Assembly: GCA_035512155.1 (NCBI GenBank)
Contig: DATKEN010000031.1
Coordinates: forward strand, 73,387-137,386
Reading direction: 5' to 3'
From: JABCYV01 sp035512155
GTDB lineage: Bacteria; Acidobacteriota; Terriglobia; Terriglobales; Acidobacteriaceae
Length of the DNA: 64,000 nt
Shown here: in pieces, positions 1 through 8,398 of the stretch
Layout of the letters: every line of letters starts with the position of its first letter
Position numbering within the stretch: the stretch's first letter is position 1
The notes under the pieces: model-generated
Seen by the model: the letters and a program-made list of their open reading frames with translations, nothing else
What the model was told of the DNA's origin: nothing
Databases searched by the model: none
Program-made: the position numbers and the translations under genes

Positions 1-2539
1 GAAAGCCGGGGACACCGGCTACGTGAGGCACGGTTGGAATGACCATTTGCGATGGATAAGCTGTGCAGTTTGGGGGCGTGATCGGCCCTCCTGGATTGAG
101 CGGCGACGCGAAATCGAAATAAACATTCTTACAACTGGTGCTTCCATTTGAATTGTGTACGAGGACACTGCCACTGGGGTCGGGTTGGTTTACGTTGTAG
201 AAGCTACCAAGGTGTACGCCGCGCACGTGCACGCCTGAAATGCTTAGCACTGTATCTTTGAACGGCTGGAACTCCAAAGCGGCGCTGGCCTGAATCCCGT
301 AAGGGTTCTGGTGGTCCTGGTTGAAACGCACGATGGTTGCATCTTGCAGGAAGCCTACCTTATCCAATGTGCAACCGGGGAAAATGAACGTACACGATGT
401 ACCGTTGGGGTAGGTTCCCTGCGTGAGCAGCGCATTGAGAGCAAGGAAGTTGATGCCTGGGGTACTGGCATAGCTGAAAAGGCCAGTATTGGCATTGAGG
501 CCGTCTTCAAACGAACGACCGGGATACTTTGCAAGCCCCCCACAAGAAGGCTGCTGGCACATGAGCAAAGGCGACGGAATGATTCCGTGAAACAACCCAA
601 AGCCCGCGCGGAATACGGCACTATGGGACGTCCCCAAATCGTAGGCTAACCCAATCCGCGGATCAAAATTCTTAGACTGCGTGTTCAACACATGCGACGG
701 CCAGGTTTCGAACTCCCAGCGTAGTCCTGCGTTGAGAGTCAGCCTTTGCGAAGCGCGCCACTTGTCCTGAATGTAGAGGCCGTTGTAGGTATGATCCAGA
801 GTCGCAGAAGCCTGTTGCCGGATGGATTGCGATATGGGACCGCCGTGATAGACCGCGGTTCCTCCCTGCAGTGTAGGCTCGGTGAACGGCGGATTCGTAC
901 TTGTACTGAACCGCTCAAAGAAAATTACGAATGGGTCGGGGCAAGCCGCAACAGGGGGGCATCCGGCCGCACCGTCGGTGCCGAGAAAAGCCGGAAGGTT
1001 TGAGAAGTCGGCCTCGAATGGGTAGAAGAGCGGAAAGGATTCGTAGGTCGACACGCGATCGAAGTTGCCGCCAAAGCTGATGGTATGGTTGGACACATTG
1101 TGCGCCACGTTGTCCACCAGTTCGTAGCGTCCCTCGCGGTAAATGTCTGGGTTACCCCGGTTTACCCCGACCGCGAAGGTGTTTGCCACCTCCAGGTGCG
1201 GTTGAGTTGAAACAACTGGAAAATCAAACGTACGATGCGCATACTGCATTCGGAGATCATTGATCCAGGACGGCGAAAATGTGGTCGTCAGACCGCCAGC
1301 CAGCGACTGATCGCGAATATTGTTGTTTTTAAAGGCCGAGGGCAGATCGAACCCGTTGTTAAGCGGCGATTGATTGGTCAGGCGATCGTCGTTGATAAAA
1401 TAACGCACATACAAGTAGTTCCGACTACTCAGATTTTCGTCTAGCCGAAAGAAGCCGTTGTCGGTGTTCGCCGCTCGCAGTACGAATAGGTTTTCGGCCG
1501 GCAAGCCGAATACTTGGGTCTTAACCTGGTTAATGGCGGTGATGTTGCCCAGGACCGCGGAATTGTAAGTCGGCGATTCACCCCGCCTTTGGCCTTCGTA
1601 ATTGGCGAAGATGAACGTTTTATCCTTCTTGACGGGCCCGCCTAGCGAAGCTCCAAACTGGTTTTGCCGCAGGATATTAAATCCGGGCGCAGACAGAATG
1701 CTCTTGGCGTCCATGACATTGTTGCGAAAGTATTCATAGAGCGATCCATGCCAGTTGTTGGTTCCGCTTTTTGTAATTATGTTCACAATGCCAGCCGTGG
1801 CGCGGCCGAACTCTGTGGTGTAATCGGTATTGATCACGCGAAATTCCTGAACCGCCTCTTGCGGTGGCGTCCCCCGCTGGATGCCTGACGCAGTCGAGAT
1901 GTCATCAGCTCCGTCCACTGCGATGAAGTTGAAATGGATATTTTGCCCGGCAAAGGAAAGCTTGGTGACCGGCTCGACAATCACATCTGTGCTACCCGAT
2001 GTCGTGTCCCCTATCGTGACTCCGGGCGCCAAGAGCGCAAAGTCAATGAATTCCCGGCCATTGACTGGCAAGTTTTCAATTTTCTGCTCGTCGATCACCG
2101 AGCTGATCATGGTCCGCGTAGGCTCCGCGACTTCGCCAACATCCTGCACTGTTACCTCTGCCAGGACTTGACCAGGCGAAAGGTTGAAGTCCAGGTTTCC
2201 AGTCGCTCCAACATCGAGATGGACCTTCTTGGCCGACTTCTGAAATCCTGTCTTCTCTGCGGTCACGGTGTACTCTCCAACAGGAAGCGACGAGATTTGG
2301 TAATCTCCAGTCGCAGTGGCCGTTGTAGAACGCGCGAAGCCCGTGTCGGCATTGACTACGTTGACTGTGGCTTGTGAAATCGCAGCTCCAGTCGTGTCGT
2401 AAACACGCCCCTGAATGGTTACGGTTACTACCTGAGCGTGCAGCGGCAAAGCCGCAAGGCTTACTGCGATCAGGCATAGCGCGAAGTTCAGGCTCCTAAA
2501 CCCGTTGCCCACGACTCGGGTTGTAACTTTGGGCTCCAT
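1..2539 (-). CDS. TonB-dependent receptor with carboxypeptidase-regulatory-like N-terminus, 3' end beyond window
   Basis: An open frame runs without a stop from ATG at 2539 to the window edge, giving 846 visible codons; the C-terminus is missing. The start follows a strong AAGGAGG ribosome site. A signal peptide of about 36 residues ends in LHAQ. It is followed by a carboxypeptidase-regulatory-like beta-sandwich of about 90 residues (TTTATGDYQISSLPVGEYT-like) and a plug region with VNGREF and then FGRATAGIVNIITKSGTN near residue 230. This is the Oar/TonB-dependent receptor layout that is abundant in Acidobacteria. Such proteins sit in the outer membrane and probably import or bind large substrates; the substrate here is unknown. 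The gene lies 44 bp downstream of a GntR regulator on the same strand, so the two are probably co-transcribed. Confidence 0.9.
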   Translation of the reverse strand, partial: MEPKVTTRVVGNGFRSLNFALCLIAVSLAALPLHAQVVTVTIQGRVYDTTGAAISQATVNVVNADTGFARSTTATATGDYQISSLPVGEYTVTAEKTGFQKSAKKVHLDVGATGNLDFNLSPGQVLAEVTVQDVGEVAEPTRTMISSVIDEQKIENLPVNGREFIDFALLAPGVTIGDTTSGSTDVIVEPVTKLSFAGQNIHFNFIAVDGADDISTASGIQRGTPPQEAVQEFRVINTDYTTEFGRATAGIVNIITKSGTNNWHGSLYEYFRNNVMDAKSILSAPGFNILRQNQFGASLGGPVKKDKTFIFANYEGQRRGESPTYNSAVLGNITAINQVKTQVFGLPAENLFVLRAANTDNGFFRLDENLSSRNYLYVRYFINDDRLTNQSPLNNGFDLPSAFKNNNIRDQSLAGGLTTTFSPSWINDLRMQYAHRTFDFPVVSTQPHLEVANTFAVGVNRGNPDIYREGRYELVDNVAHNVSNHTISFGGNFDRVSTYESFPLFYPFEADFSNLPAFLGTDGAAGCPPVAACPDPFVIFFERFSTSTNPPFTEPTLQGGTAVYHGGPISQSIRQQASATLDHTYNGLYIQDKWRASQRLTLNAGLRWEFETWPSHVLNTQSKNFDPRIGLAYDLGTSHSAVFRAGFGLFHGIIPSPLLMCQQPSCGGLAKYPGRSFEDGLNANTGLFSYASTPGINFLALNALLTQGTYPNGTSCTFIFPGCTLDKVGFLQDATIVRFNQDHQNPYGIQASAALEFQPFKDTVLSISGVHVRGVHLGSFYNVNQPDPSGSVLVHNSNGSTSCKNVYFDFASPLNPGGPITPPNCTAYPSQMVIPTVPHVAGVPGF

Positions 2540-2583
2540 CGTCGCCTCCTTTAGTGCTGAATTTTCGCCAAGACCTCGCCGTG

Positions 2584-3252
2584 TCACCTCTTCTTTGAAA
2601 TCTCCGTCATTACCTTGCTGAGCCTCAATTCGGAGTCATCCAGATGGCGGGCCAGGACGGTTGCGCACTGCTTAAGTTTTCCGGCTGCCAACAGCTGCCA
2701 AATCTTGCGGTGCGCCGGAACCAACCCACCGGGATCGTCGTGACGGCGATCCACCAGCACCATCCCCATCCGCAGCTCTCCGATAACCCGCTGATAGAAC
2801 GATTCCAGGCGCCGGTTATGGAGAAATCGGATGAGCAGGCTGTGGAACTGCAGATCGAATTCGACGGCACGCACCCAGTCGCGCCTGCGTACCGCTCCCT
2901 CATAGCCCTCGAGGGCATTCTGCAGTTCCGGAAGCACGTCGGTATGGTTCGACTTGGCCGCGAGTATTGCTGGGATTTCCAACATCCGCCGCAGCTGGTA
3001 GATCTCCTGAACATCCTTCAGGGAGAGCTGGGAGACCGCTACCCCGCGGTGGACGCTGCGTTTGAGCAGGCCTTCCAATGACAGAATGCGGGTGGCTTCC
3101 CGCATCGTATTCCTCGATACGCCGAGGGATGCACTGAGGGGCACCTCCTGGAGCGGAGTTCCGGGACGCAATTCGCCGTTAAGAATCCTCTGCCGCAGGA
3201 CCGACGCCACCTGATCGGCAACGCTGACTCGGTGGATCTGCGAGTGCTCCAT
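2584..3252 (-). CDS. GntR family transcriptional regulator, FCD (FadR-like) subfamily
   Basis: About 222 residues. The N-terminal winged helix-turn-helix includes VADQVASVLRQRILNGEL and LGVSRNTMREATRILSLEGLL. The C-terminal all-helical FCD ligand domain has D-x3-H (DLQFH) and a later pair of His residues (AHRKIW, ARHL), matching the usual metal/ligand site of the subfamily. I chose ATG at 3252; a GTG at 3306 in the same frame would add 18 residues that look unlike the family. FCD regulators usually answer to small organic acids. The gene is divergent from the F420 operon and directly upstream of the receptor gene, so either or both could be its targets. The effector cannot be told from sequence. 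Confidence 0.88.
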   Translation of the reverse strand: MEHSQIHRVSVADQVASVLRQRILNGELRPGTPLQEVPLSASLGVSRNTMREATRILSLEGLLKRSVHRGVAVSQLSLKDVQEIYQLRRMLEIPAILAAKSNHTDVLPELQNALEGYEGAVRRRDWVRAVEFDLQFHSLLIRFLHNRRLESFYQRVIGELRMGMVLVDRRHDDPGGLVPAHRKIWQLLAAGKLKQCATVLARHLDDSELRLSKVMTEISKKR

Positions 3253-3324
3253 AATGATGCTTGACACGGACGAGCTTGAGCGGAATGCGCGATATCTTGC
3301 GCTCACATGTTGGAGAAGTCAAGT

Positions 3325-3339
3325 GTTGAACAATTCAAC
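3325..3339. promoter_or_regulatory. Inverted repeat upstream of the GntR gene (operator candidate)
   Basis: Perfect 6-bp arms GTTGAA and TTCAAC are separated by CAA. The site is about 70 bp upstream of the chosen GntR start, and a TTGACT element on the minus strand lies between it and the gene. The size and symmetry suit a dimeric GntR repressor, so autoregulation is plausible. The half-site TGAACA recurs in the inverted repeat ahead of cofG. Confidence 0.4.
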
Positions 3340-3524
3340 CCTCTCTGCGCAAAATCTGGATCGCGATTATGGCGGGTGGTTCGCGGGAGCAGGCGATGCT
3401 GCCGTCCGGCGAATATCGTGGCTTTACCCGCCCGCAGAAGCTGCGACACAATTACATTCTCATGTATGATTCCCGTGTCTGGCGTTGCTCTTGCAGTAGC
3501 ATTCCTATCGAGATCGGAAATGAC

Positions 3525-3570
3525 TGAACACTAGACGTTTGTTCAGCATTTGGAATCTATATAAGAAACC
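3525..3570 (+). promoter_or_regulatory. cofG promoter region with inverted repeat; transcript possibly leaderless
   Basis: TGAACA (3525-3530) and TGTTCA (3540-3545) form an inverted repeat with a 9-bp spacer. A TATATA element at 3558-3563 ends 7 bp before the GTG start of cofG at 3571. There is no Shine-Dalgarno sequence in between (AAGAAACC), so a leaderless message starting at or next to the GTG is likely. The -35 is not well matched, as expected for an activated promoter. The 264-bp gap between the GntR gene and cofG otherwise shows no gene. Confidence 0.4.
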
Positions 3571-4767
3571 GTGGCCGCCGAGCACACAACCTTGACTCCA
3601 GTCTCCCATACCCACTTGGACGACCTACGCTCCGGCTTGCCTCTCTCCCGCGCGCTGGCCTGCCAACTGATTCGCGCGGGCGACCACGAACTCCCCGGGC
3701 TCCTTGCCGCTGCGGTCGCGGCTAAGCAGCGCTTCAAGCCAGATATCATTACCTACTCCCGTAAAGTCTTTATCCCTCTCACCAACCTCTGCCGGGATTA
3801 TTGCGGCTATTGCATCTTTCGGCGGGATCCGGGCGATGCTGGCGCGCACACTATGACTCCTGACGAAGTGCTGCAGGTAGCTCGCGCCGGAGAGAAGATG
3901 GGTTGCACCGAGGCCCTTTTCAGCTTGGGCGACAAACCCGAACTCGCATTTCCCGAGATGCGCGAGACGCTGCGACGCCTGGGTTACAACTCGACACTGC
4001 ACTACCTCGAAGCCATGTGCGACTTGGTACTGCGTGAAACTACCTTGTTGCCACATCCTAATCCGGGACTGCTGAGCGCCGATTGGATCCGGCGCCTGGC
4101 GGCGGTTTCACCCAGTATGGGGCTGATGCTGGAGACCACCAGCGACGCCCTGCTTCGGCCCGGCTGTGCACATGACAACGCACCCGACAAGCTCCCCAGC
4201 AAGCGCCTGCGCACCATCGAAGAAGCAGGCAAACAGAATGTGCCTTTCACTACTGGCTTGCTCTTCGGAATCGGTGAGACCCCTGAGGATCGGGTGAACA
4301 CACTCTTTGCTATTCGCGAACTTCACCTCCGCTACGGGCACATCCAAGAGGTCATCGTCCAGAACTTTCGCGCCAAGCCTGGCATTCCGATGCAGGACCG
4401 GCCCGAGCCCACCCACGGCGAGATGCTCAGCACGGTAGCGGTGGCGAGATTGCTGCTGCCAGACGTCAACATTCAAGCTCCGCCCAATCTTTCAGCTCCG
4501 TATTACGATGAACTACTCGGCGCCGGCATTAACGACTGGGGAGGGATCTCGCCCTTGACGCCCGATTTCATCAATCCCGAGAAACCTTGGCCGCATCTGG
4601 AAGAGCTTAGGTTGCGCACTGAAGCCAAGGGATATAGCTTGCGACCGCGACTTCCGATTTATCCTGAGTTCTTGCCCGCCGTCACCGCCGGTCCTGGGCT
4701 TCTCGCGGAGAAGGTCAGGGCAGCGGCGGATCGCGAAGGCTACGCTTGGAGGGCGACCGCGGCATGA
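3571..4767 (+). CDS. cofG: FO synthase subunit 1 (7,8-didemethyl-8-hydroxy-5-deazariboflavin synthase), radical SAM
   Basis: 398 residues from a GTG start. The radical-SAM cluster motif C-x3-C-x2-C is seen as CRDYCGYC near residue 74, preceded by FIPLTNL, which is characteristic of CofG. The enzyme works with CofH to build the deazaflavin ring FO from tyrosine and 5-amino-6-ribitylaminouracil, using S-adenosylmethionine. The two subunits are separate genes here, unlike the fused FbiC of actinobacteria. The protein has roughly 50 N-terminal residues ahead of the core, which is long for the family. The gene opens the F420 operon and its TGA overlaps the cofD ATG. Confidence 0.95.
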   Translation: MAAEHTTLTPVSHTHLDDLRSGLPLSRALACQLIRAGDHELPGLLAAAVAAKQRFKPDIITYSRKVFIPLTNLCRDYCGYCIFRRDPGDAGAHTMTPDEVLQVARAGEKMGCTEALFSLGDKPELAFPEMRETLRRLGYNSTLHYLEAMCDLVLRETTLLPHPNPGLLSADWIRRLAAVSPSMGLMLETTSDALLRPGCAHDNAPDKLPSKRLRTIEEAGKQNVPFTTGLLFGIGETPEDRVNTLFAIRELHLRYGHIQEVIVQNFRAKPGIPMQDRPEPTHGEMLSTVAVARLLLPDVNIQAPPNLSAPYYDELLGAGINDWGGISPLTPDFINPEKPWPHLEELRLRTEAKGYSLRPRLPIYPEFLPAVTAGPGLLAEKVRAAADREGYAWRATAA

Positions 4768-5723
4768 TTGTTGTGCTTACCGGCGGAACTGGAGGCGCCA
4801 AATTCGTAGACGGTCTTCGGCAAGTGGTTTCCGCCAAGGAACTCACCATCATCGTTAATACCGGGGACGATCTCGAGTGGTGGGGATTGTACGTTTCGCC
4901 CGATCTGGATTCGATTACCTACGTACTCGCGGGCGTGCTCAGCAAAGAACGCGGCTGGGGCGTGAAGGGAGACACCTTTTTCTGCCTGCAGGCCATGGGA
5001 GAGCTGGGAGAACCGATCTGGTTCCACACTGGCGACCGTGACCTCGCTGTTCACCTGTTTCGTTCGAAACTGTTGACGCAGGGAAAGACGCTGACGGAGG
5101 TGACCGCGGAGATTGCGGGCAAGATGGGAGTTCAGGCCCGTATTCTCCCCATGAGCGACTCTCGAGTCGAAACTCGGGTCGATACGCCAGTGGGCGAGCT
5201 TAGCTTCGAAGAATATTTCGTGCAACGCTGGTTTCAAGACCCCGTGAAATCTGTTCGCCTCGCCGGAGCCGCCGATGCTGAGCCTGCTCCGGGCGTGATT
5301 GATGCCATCATGTCGGCTAGTGTCGTGTTGCTGGCGCCGAGCAACCCAGTTACCAGCATCGGTCCCATTCTGGCCGTGCCAGGTATCACCAATGCGTTGA
5401 AGCAAACGCGGGCGCCTGTGGCTGCTGTCAGTCCAATTGTCGGCGGAGCGGCGGTTTCCGGACCAGCTGGAATTTTGATGGCTTCCCAGGGTCTGCCAGT
5501 TTCCATCGCCGGAATTGCCCAGGCCTACCGGGAATTCCTGGACATTCTGGTTGTCGATACTCGCGATGCCCAGCCCGCGGAAGAGTTGCGACGGTCGGGA
5601 TTACGCGTTCACTGCGCCAACACCGTCATGAATACGCCCGACGAAAAGGCTGCGCTTGCGCGCCAGGTGCTCTCGCTGGTCTCCGGAGAAAACGCAGCCC
5701 GCGCCGCCTCGGACCCGTCATGA
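4764..5723 (+). CDS. cofD: 2-phospho-L-lactate (or phosphoenolpyruvate-derived) transferase of F420 synthesis
   Basis: 319 residues starting MIVVLTGGTGGAKF; the glycine-rich GGTGGAKF matches the CofD nucleotide-binding loop. Further family signatures are VNTGDDLEWWGLYVSPDLD and WFHTGDRDLAVH. CofD joins the phospho-lactyl or enolpyruvyl moiety, activated as a GDP adduct by CofC, to FO, giving F420-0 or dehydro-F420-0. ATG at 4764 overlaps the cofG stop (ATGA), which favours it over an in-frame upstream start at 4746. The 3' end overlaps cofC by 4 bp. The donor (phospholactate versus PEP) cannot be decided from sequence; bacteria usually use PEP. Confidence 0.95.
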   Translation: MIVVLTGGTGGAKFVDGLRQVVSAKELTIIVNTGDDLEWWGLYVSPDLDSITYVLAGVLSKERGWGVKGDTFFCLQAMGELGEPIWFHTGDRDLAVHLFRSKLLTQGKTLTEVTAEIAGKMGVQARILPMSDSRVETRVDTPVGELSFEEYFVQRWFQDPVKSVRLAGAADAEPAPGVIDAIMSASVVLLAPSNPVTSIGPILAVPGITNALKQTRAPVAAVSPIVGGAAVSGPAGILMASQGLPVSIAGIAQAYREFLDILVVDTRDAQPAEELRRSGLRVHCANTVMNTPDEKAALARQVLSLVSGENAARAASDPS

Positions 5724-6373
5724 TTCTCGTCCCCGTCAAGAGTCTTGCCAACGCCAAGCAACGGCTCGCGTCCATAGCCGACCAGTCCGACCGCACCGAA
5801 TTGGCACAAGCCATGCTGTTCGACGTGCTTGATATCCTCGCGACATGCGTAAGTCCTTACGAGGTCAGCGTGGTCACCAGCGATCCCTTTGCCCTCTATC
5901 TGGCCCAACGGTTTAATTTTGCCGTGATTCCCGATCATGCCAACCGCAGTGAGACGGACGCGATTGAGATGGCGACGCAAGTCTGCCAATCACGCGGCGT
6001 GGAGAGCACGCTCGTAATCCCTGGTGACATTCCGCTGATCCAGGCCTGGGAGCTGGAAAAGATTTTCGAGGTTGCGCCTCCTGAGGGATCTGTCCTCGCG
6101 CCCGCCGCAGACGGACGGGGTACGAATGCAATCTGGCGTCGTCCCGCCGCCCTGTTTCCCTTGCGCTTCGGCAACGACAGCTTCAAACCGCATATGTCTA
6201 CAGCTCGCGCCACCCAAAAACCCTGTGTCGTACTCTCGCTTCCCGGCATCGCACTGGACGTCGACAGTCCCTCCGATCTTGCCGAGCTCGCGGCCGCCCC
6301 TGGCGAAACCCGCGCCCAGCAGTTAATCCGGCGTTGGGACTTGGCCAGTCTGCCTCTGGCAGCGAATGAGTAA
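5720..6373 (+). CDS. cofC: Phospholactate/PEP guanylyltransferase of F420 synthesis
   Basis: 217 residues. It begins MILVPVKSLANAKQRLA, the CofC/FbiD version of the MobA-like nucleotidyltransferase signature, and continues with VIPGDIPLI and a NDSFKPHM segment. It transfers GMP from GTP to 2-phospholactate or phosphoenolpyruvate, making the substrate for CofD. The start overlaps the cofD stop (ATGA) and the stop abuts the ATG of cofE, so translation of all three is probably coupled. Confidence 0.93.
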   Translation: MILVPVKSLANAKQRLASIADQSDRTELAQAMLFDVLDILATCVSPYEVSVVTSDPFALYLAQRFNFAVIPDHANRSETDAIEMATQVCQSRGVESTLVIPGDIPLIQAWELEKIFEVAPPEGSVLAPAADGRGTNAIWRRPAALFPLRFGNDSFKPHMSTARATQKPCVVLSLPGIALDVDSPSDLAELAAAPGETRAQQLIRRWDLASLPLAANE

Positions 6374-7144
6374 ATGACTCAGGCGGACCACCCTCGGGAG
6401 CTGCGGATTATTCCGGTTTCTTTGCCAGATGAAATACGGCCAGGGGACTCGTTGCCCGAAAAACTTGTGCGCGCCCTAAGGCATCAAAAGCTGTCGCTGA
6501 AAAAAGGAGACATCCTGGTTGTGAAACACAAGGTTGTCTCCAAGACCGAAGGGCAGCTGGTGGATTTGAATAAGATCAAACCGTCCGCCGCTTCGCGTGC
6601 CTGGGCCCGTCGCTATCATCTTGACGCACGGGTAATGCAATTGGCTCTCGCGCAAAGCAAACGCGTGGTTCGCCGCAAGCGCGGCGTCCTGATTACGGAG
6701 ACTCGCCACGGACTGATCTGTGCCAATAGCGGTGTGGATGTTTCCAACGTAGATGGGGGCCGTCACGCCTTATTGCTTCCAAAAAATCCCGACAGATCCG
6801 CCACATTTCTCCATCGTGAACTGAAAAAACGTCTGAAACTTTCCCTGCCCGTGATCATCACTGACAGTTTCGGCCGACCCTGGCGCGAAGGACTGACCGA
6901 GGTAGCCATCGGCGTCGCCGCTATGAAGCCGCTGCACGACTACCGGAGGCGCCGCGATCCGTACCGTTATCCTCTGCGTGTGAGTATTGAGGCTGTCGCG
7001 GATGAACTGGCTTGCGCGGCGGGCCTAGTCTGCGGCAAGCTAGCTCGCACGCCAGCATGTATCATTCGAGGTTTCCAGTATTGGCCGGGGCAGGGCAACG
7101 CTAGGGAGTTGATTCGTGCGGCAGAGCATGACCTGTTTCGCTGA
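6374..7144 (+). CDS. cofE: Coenzyme F420-0:L-glutamate ligase
   Basis: 256 residues, the size of single-domain archaeal CofE. It has none of the extra C-terminal nitroreductase-like domain of actinobacterial FbiB. Landmarks are KKGDILVVKHKVVSKTEG near residue 44, CANSGVDVSNVDGG near 117 and ITDSFGRPWREGLTEVAIG near 159. It adds the glutamate tail to F420-0 using GTP. The stretch after AIG reads GVAAMKPLHDYRRRRDPYRYPL, in which several glycines usual in the family (DYRG, D-x-xG) are replaced by Arg or Pro. ATG follows the cofC stop directly. Confidence 0.92.
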   Translation: MTQADHPRELRIIPVSLPDEIRPGDSLPEKLVRALRHQKLSLKKGDILVVKHKVVSKTEGQLVDLNKIKPSAASRAWARRYHLDARVMQLALAQSKRVVRRKRGVLITETRHGLICANSGVDVSNVDGGRHALLLPKNPDRSATFLHRELKKRLKLSLPVIITDSFGRPWREGLTEVAIGVAAMKPLHDYRRRRDPYRYPLRVSIEAVADELACAAGLVCGKLARTPACIIRGFQYWPGQGNARELIRAAEHDLFR

Positions 7145-7165
7145 GAGGTCGGCTTAGGAGGGTTT

Positions 7166-8398
7166 GTGATTCGTGCTCTGACAAATTCGGAACTGGAGAA
7201 TTTTCCCTCTTTCGACTGGGCTGAGATCGCGCCGCGCATGACCTCAGAATCGCGCGCTGCGCTCGATGAGGTTTTGGAATCCGGGGACGGTGGCGCGCTC
7301 TCGTCCCAACAGCGCCAACTGCTGGCCAATACCGAGGGCGATGATCTTCTCGGCTTGCTGGTTGCCGCAGATACTCTGCGCCGCGATCTGGTGGGAAATT
7401 TAATCACCTATGTTGTAAACCGCAACATCAATTTCACAAATATCTGTTTTGTCGGCTGCAAGTTTTGCGCCTTCAGTCGTGGACCGCGCGAATCCGACAT
7501 ATACTTCCACAACCCAGAACAGGTTGGACAGAAAGCGCTTGAAGCCTGGGAGCTTGGTGCAACTGAAGTCTGCATTCAGGGCGGGCTACCTCACGGTTTG
7601 CCTGCCCTTTATTACCGCGATATTTTGCGCGCAGTAAAAAAAATCACTCCCCGGATGCACATTCATGCTTTCTCGCCTATGGAAATAGTTTACGGCGTCG
7701 AATTAACTGGCATGCCTCTGCAGGATTACCTATGCATGTTGCGCGACAATGGTCTCGACACTCTGCCCGGGACCGCCGCTGAAATTCTCGACGACGATGT
7801 TCGCGAGGTGCTGTCGCGCAATAAGCTCTCAACCGAGCAGTGGAAGCAGGTTATCCGCACCGCGCATCGTTGCGGCATCCGCAGCACCTCCACACTGATG
7901 TACGGACACGTAGAAACACCTGCACACTGGATCAATCAGTTGATGCTGCTCCGTGAGATCCAAGCAGAAACTGGCGGATTCACTGAATTCGTGCCACTCG
8001 GATTCGTGCACCAGAATACGCTGTTGTTTCATCAGGGGATTTCGCGGCCAGGTCCCACCCTAGCCGAGCATCTTAAGATCCACGCTCTCGCGCGAGTGCT
8101 GCTGGCAGGGTCAATCAATAACATTCAGGTTTCGTGGGTGAAGCTGAACCGCCGTTTGTCTCAACTTTGCCTGCACGCGGGTGCGAACGATTACGGCGGG
8201 ACGTTGATGGAAGAGAATATTTCCCGCGAAGCTGGCGCAACGGCTGGGCAGTACACCAGCCCGGAAGAATTCCAATCGCTTATCCTCGAAATTGGCCGCA
8301 TTCCCGCTGAACGAAATACCACCTACACCCGCATCAACCTCAAGCTGCGACCAGAGCAGTTAACCCTTGAGCACGTCTGCGAACCGGAGTTTGCGTGA
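7166..8398 (+). CDS. cofH: FO synthase subunit 2 (aminoribitylaminouracil-tyrosine hydroxyphenyl transferase), radical SAM
   Basis: 410 residues from GTG at 7166, set by a strong TAGGAGGG ribosome site at 7155-7162. The radical-SAM motif is CFVGCKFC near residue 95, with NRNINFTNIC before it and CIQGGLPHGL after it, as in CofH. The enzyme couples the hydroxyphenyl part of tyrosine to the ribitylaminouracil for CofG to close the ring. The N-terminal 60 or so residues resemble the helical extension of MqnC/CofH relatives, but the context makes CofH the clear choice over menaquinone-pathway MqnE or MqnC. The 3' end overlaps the next gene by 4 bp (GTGA). Confidence 0.94.
   Translation: MIRALTNSELENFPSFDWAEIAPRMTSESRAALDEVLESGDGGALSSQQRQLLANTEGDDLLGLLVAADTLRRDLVGNLITYVVNRNINFTNICFVGCKFCAFSRGPRESDIYFHNPEQVGQKALEAWELGATEVCIQGGLPHGLPALYYRDILRAVKKITPRMHIHAFSPMEIVYGVELTGMPLQDYLCMLRDNGLDTLPGTAAEILDDDVREVLSRNKLSTEQWKQVIRTAHRCGIRSTSTLMYGHVETPAHWINQLMLLREIQAETGGFTEFVPLGFVHQNTLLFHQGISRPGPTLAEHLKIHALARVLLAGSINNIQVSWVKLNRRLSQLCLHAGANDYGGTLMEENISREAGATAGQYTSPEEFQSLILEIGRIPAERNTTYTRINLKLRPEQLTLEHVCEPEFA

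Noticed and set aside
1934..2377. Plus-strand open frames inside the first receptor gene
   Set aside because: They are shadows of the receptor frame, which runs without a stop from 2539 to the window edge.
7166..8398. Reading cofH as a menaquinone futalosine-pathway radical SAM protein (MqnE/MqnC)
   Set aside because: These families are close, but the flanking cofG, cofD, cofC, cofE and npdG and the CofH-like NRNINFTNIC and CIQGGLPHGL segments favour CofH.
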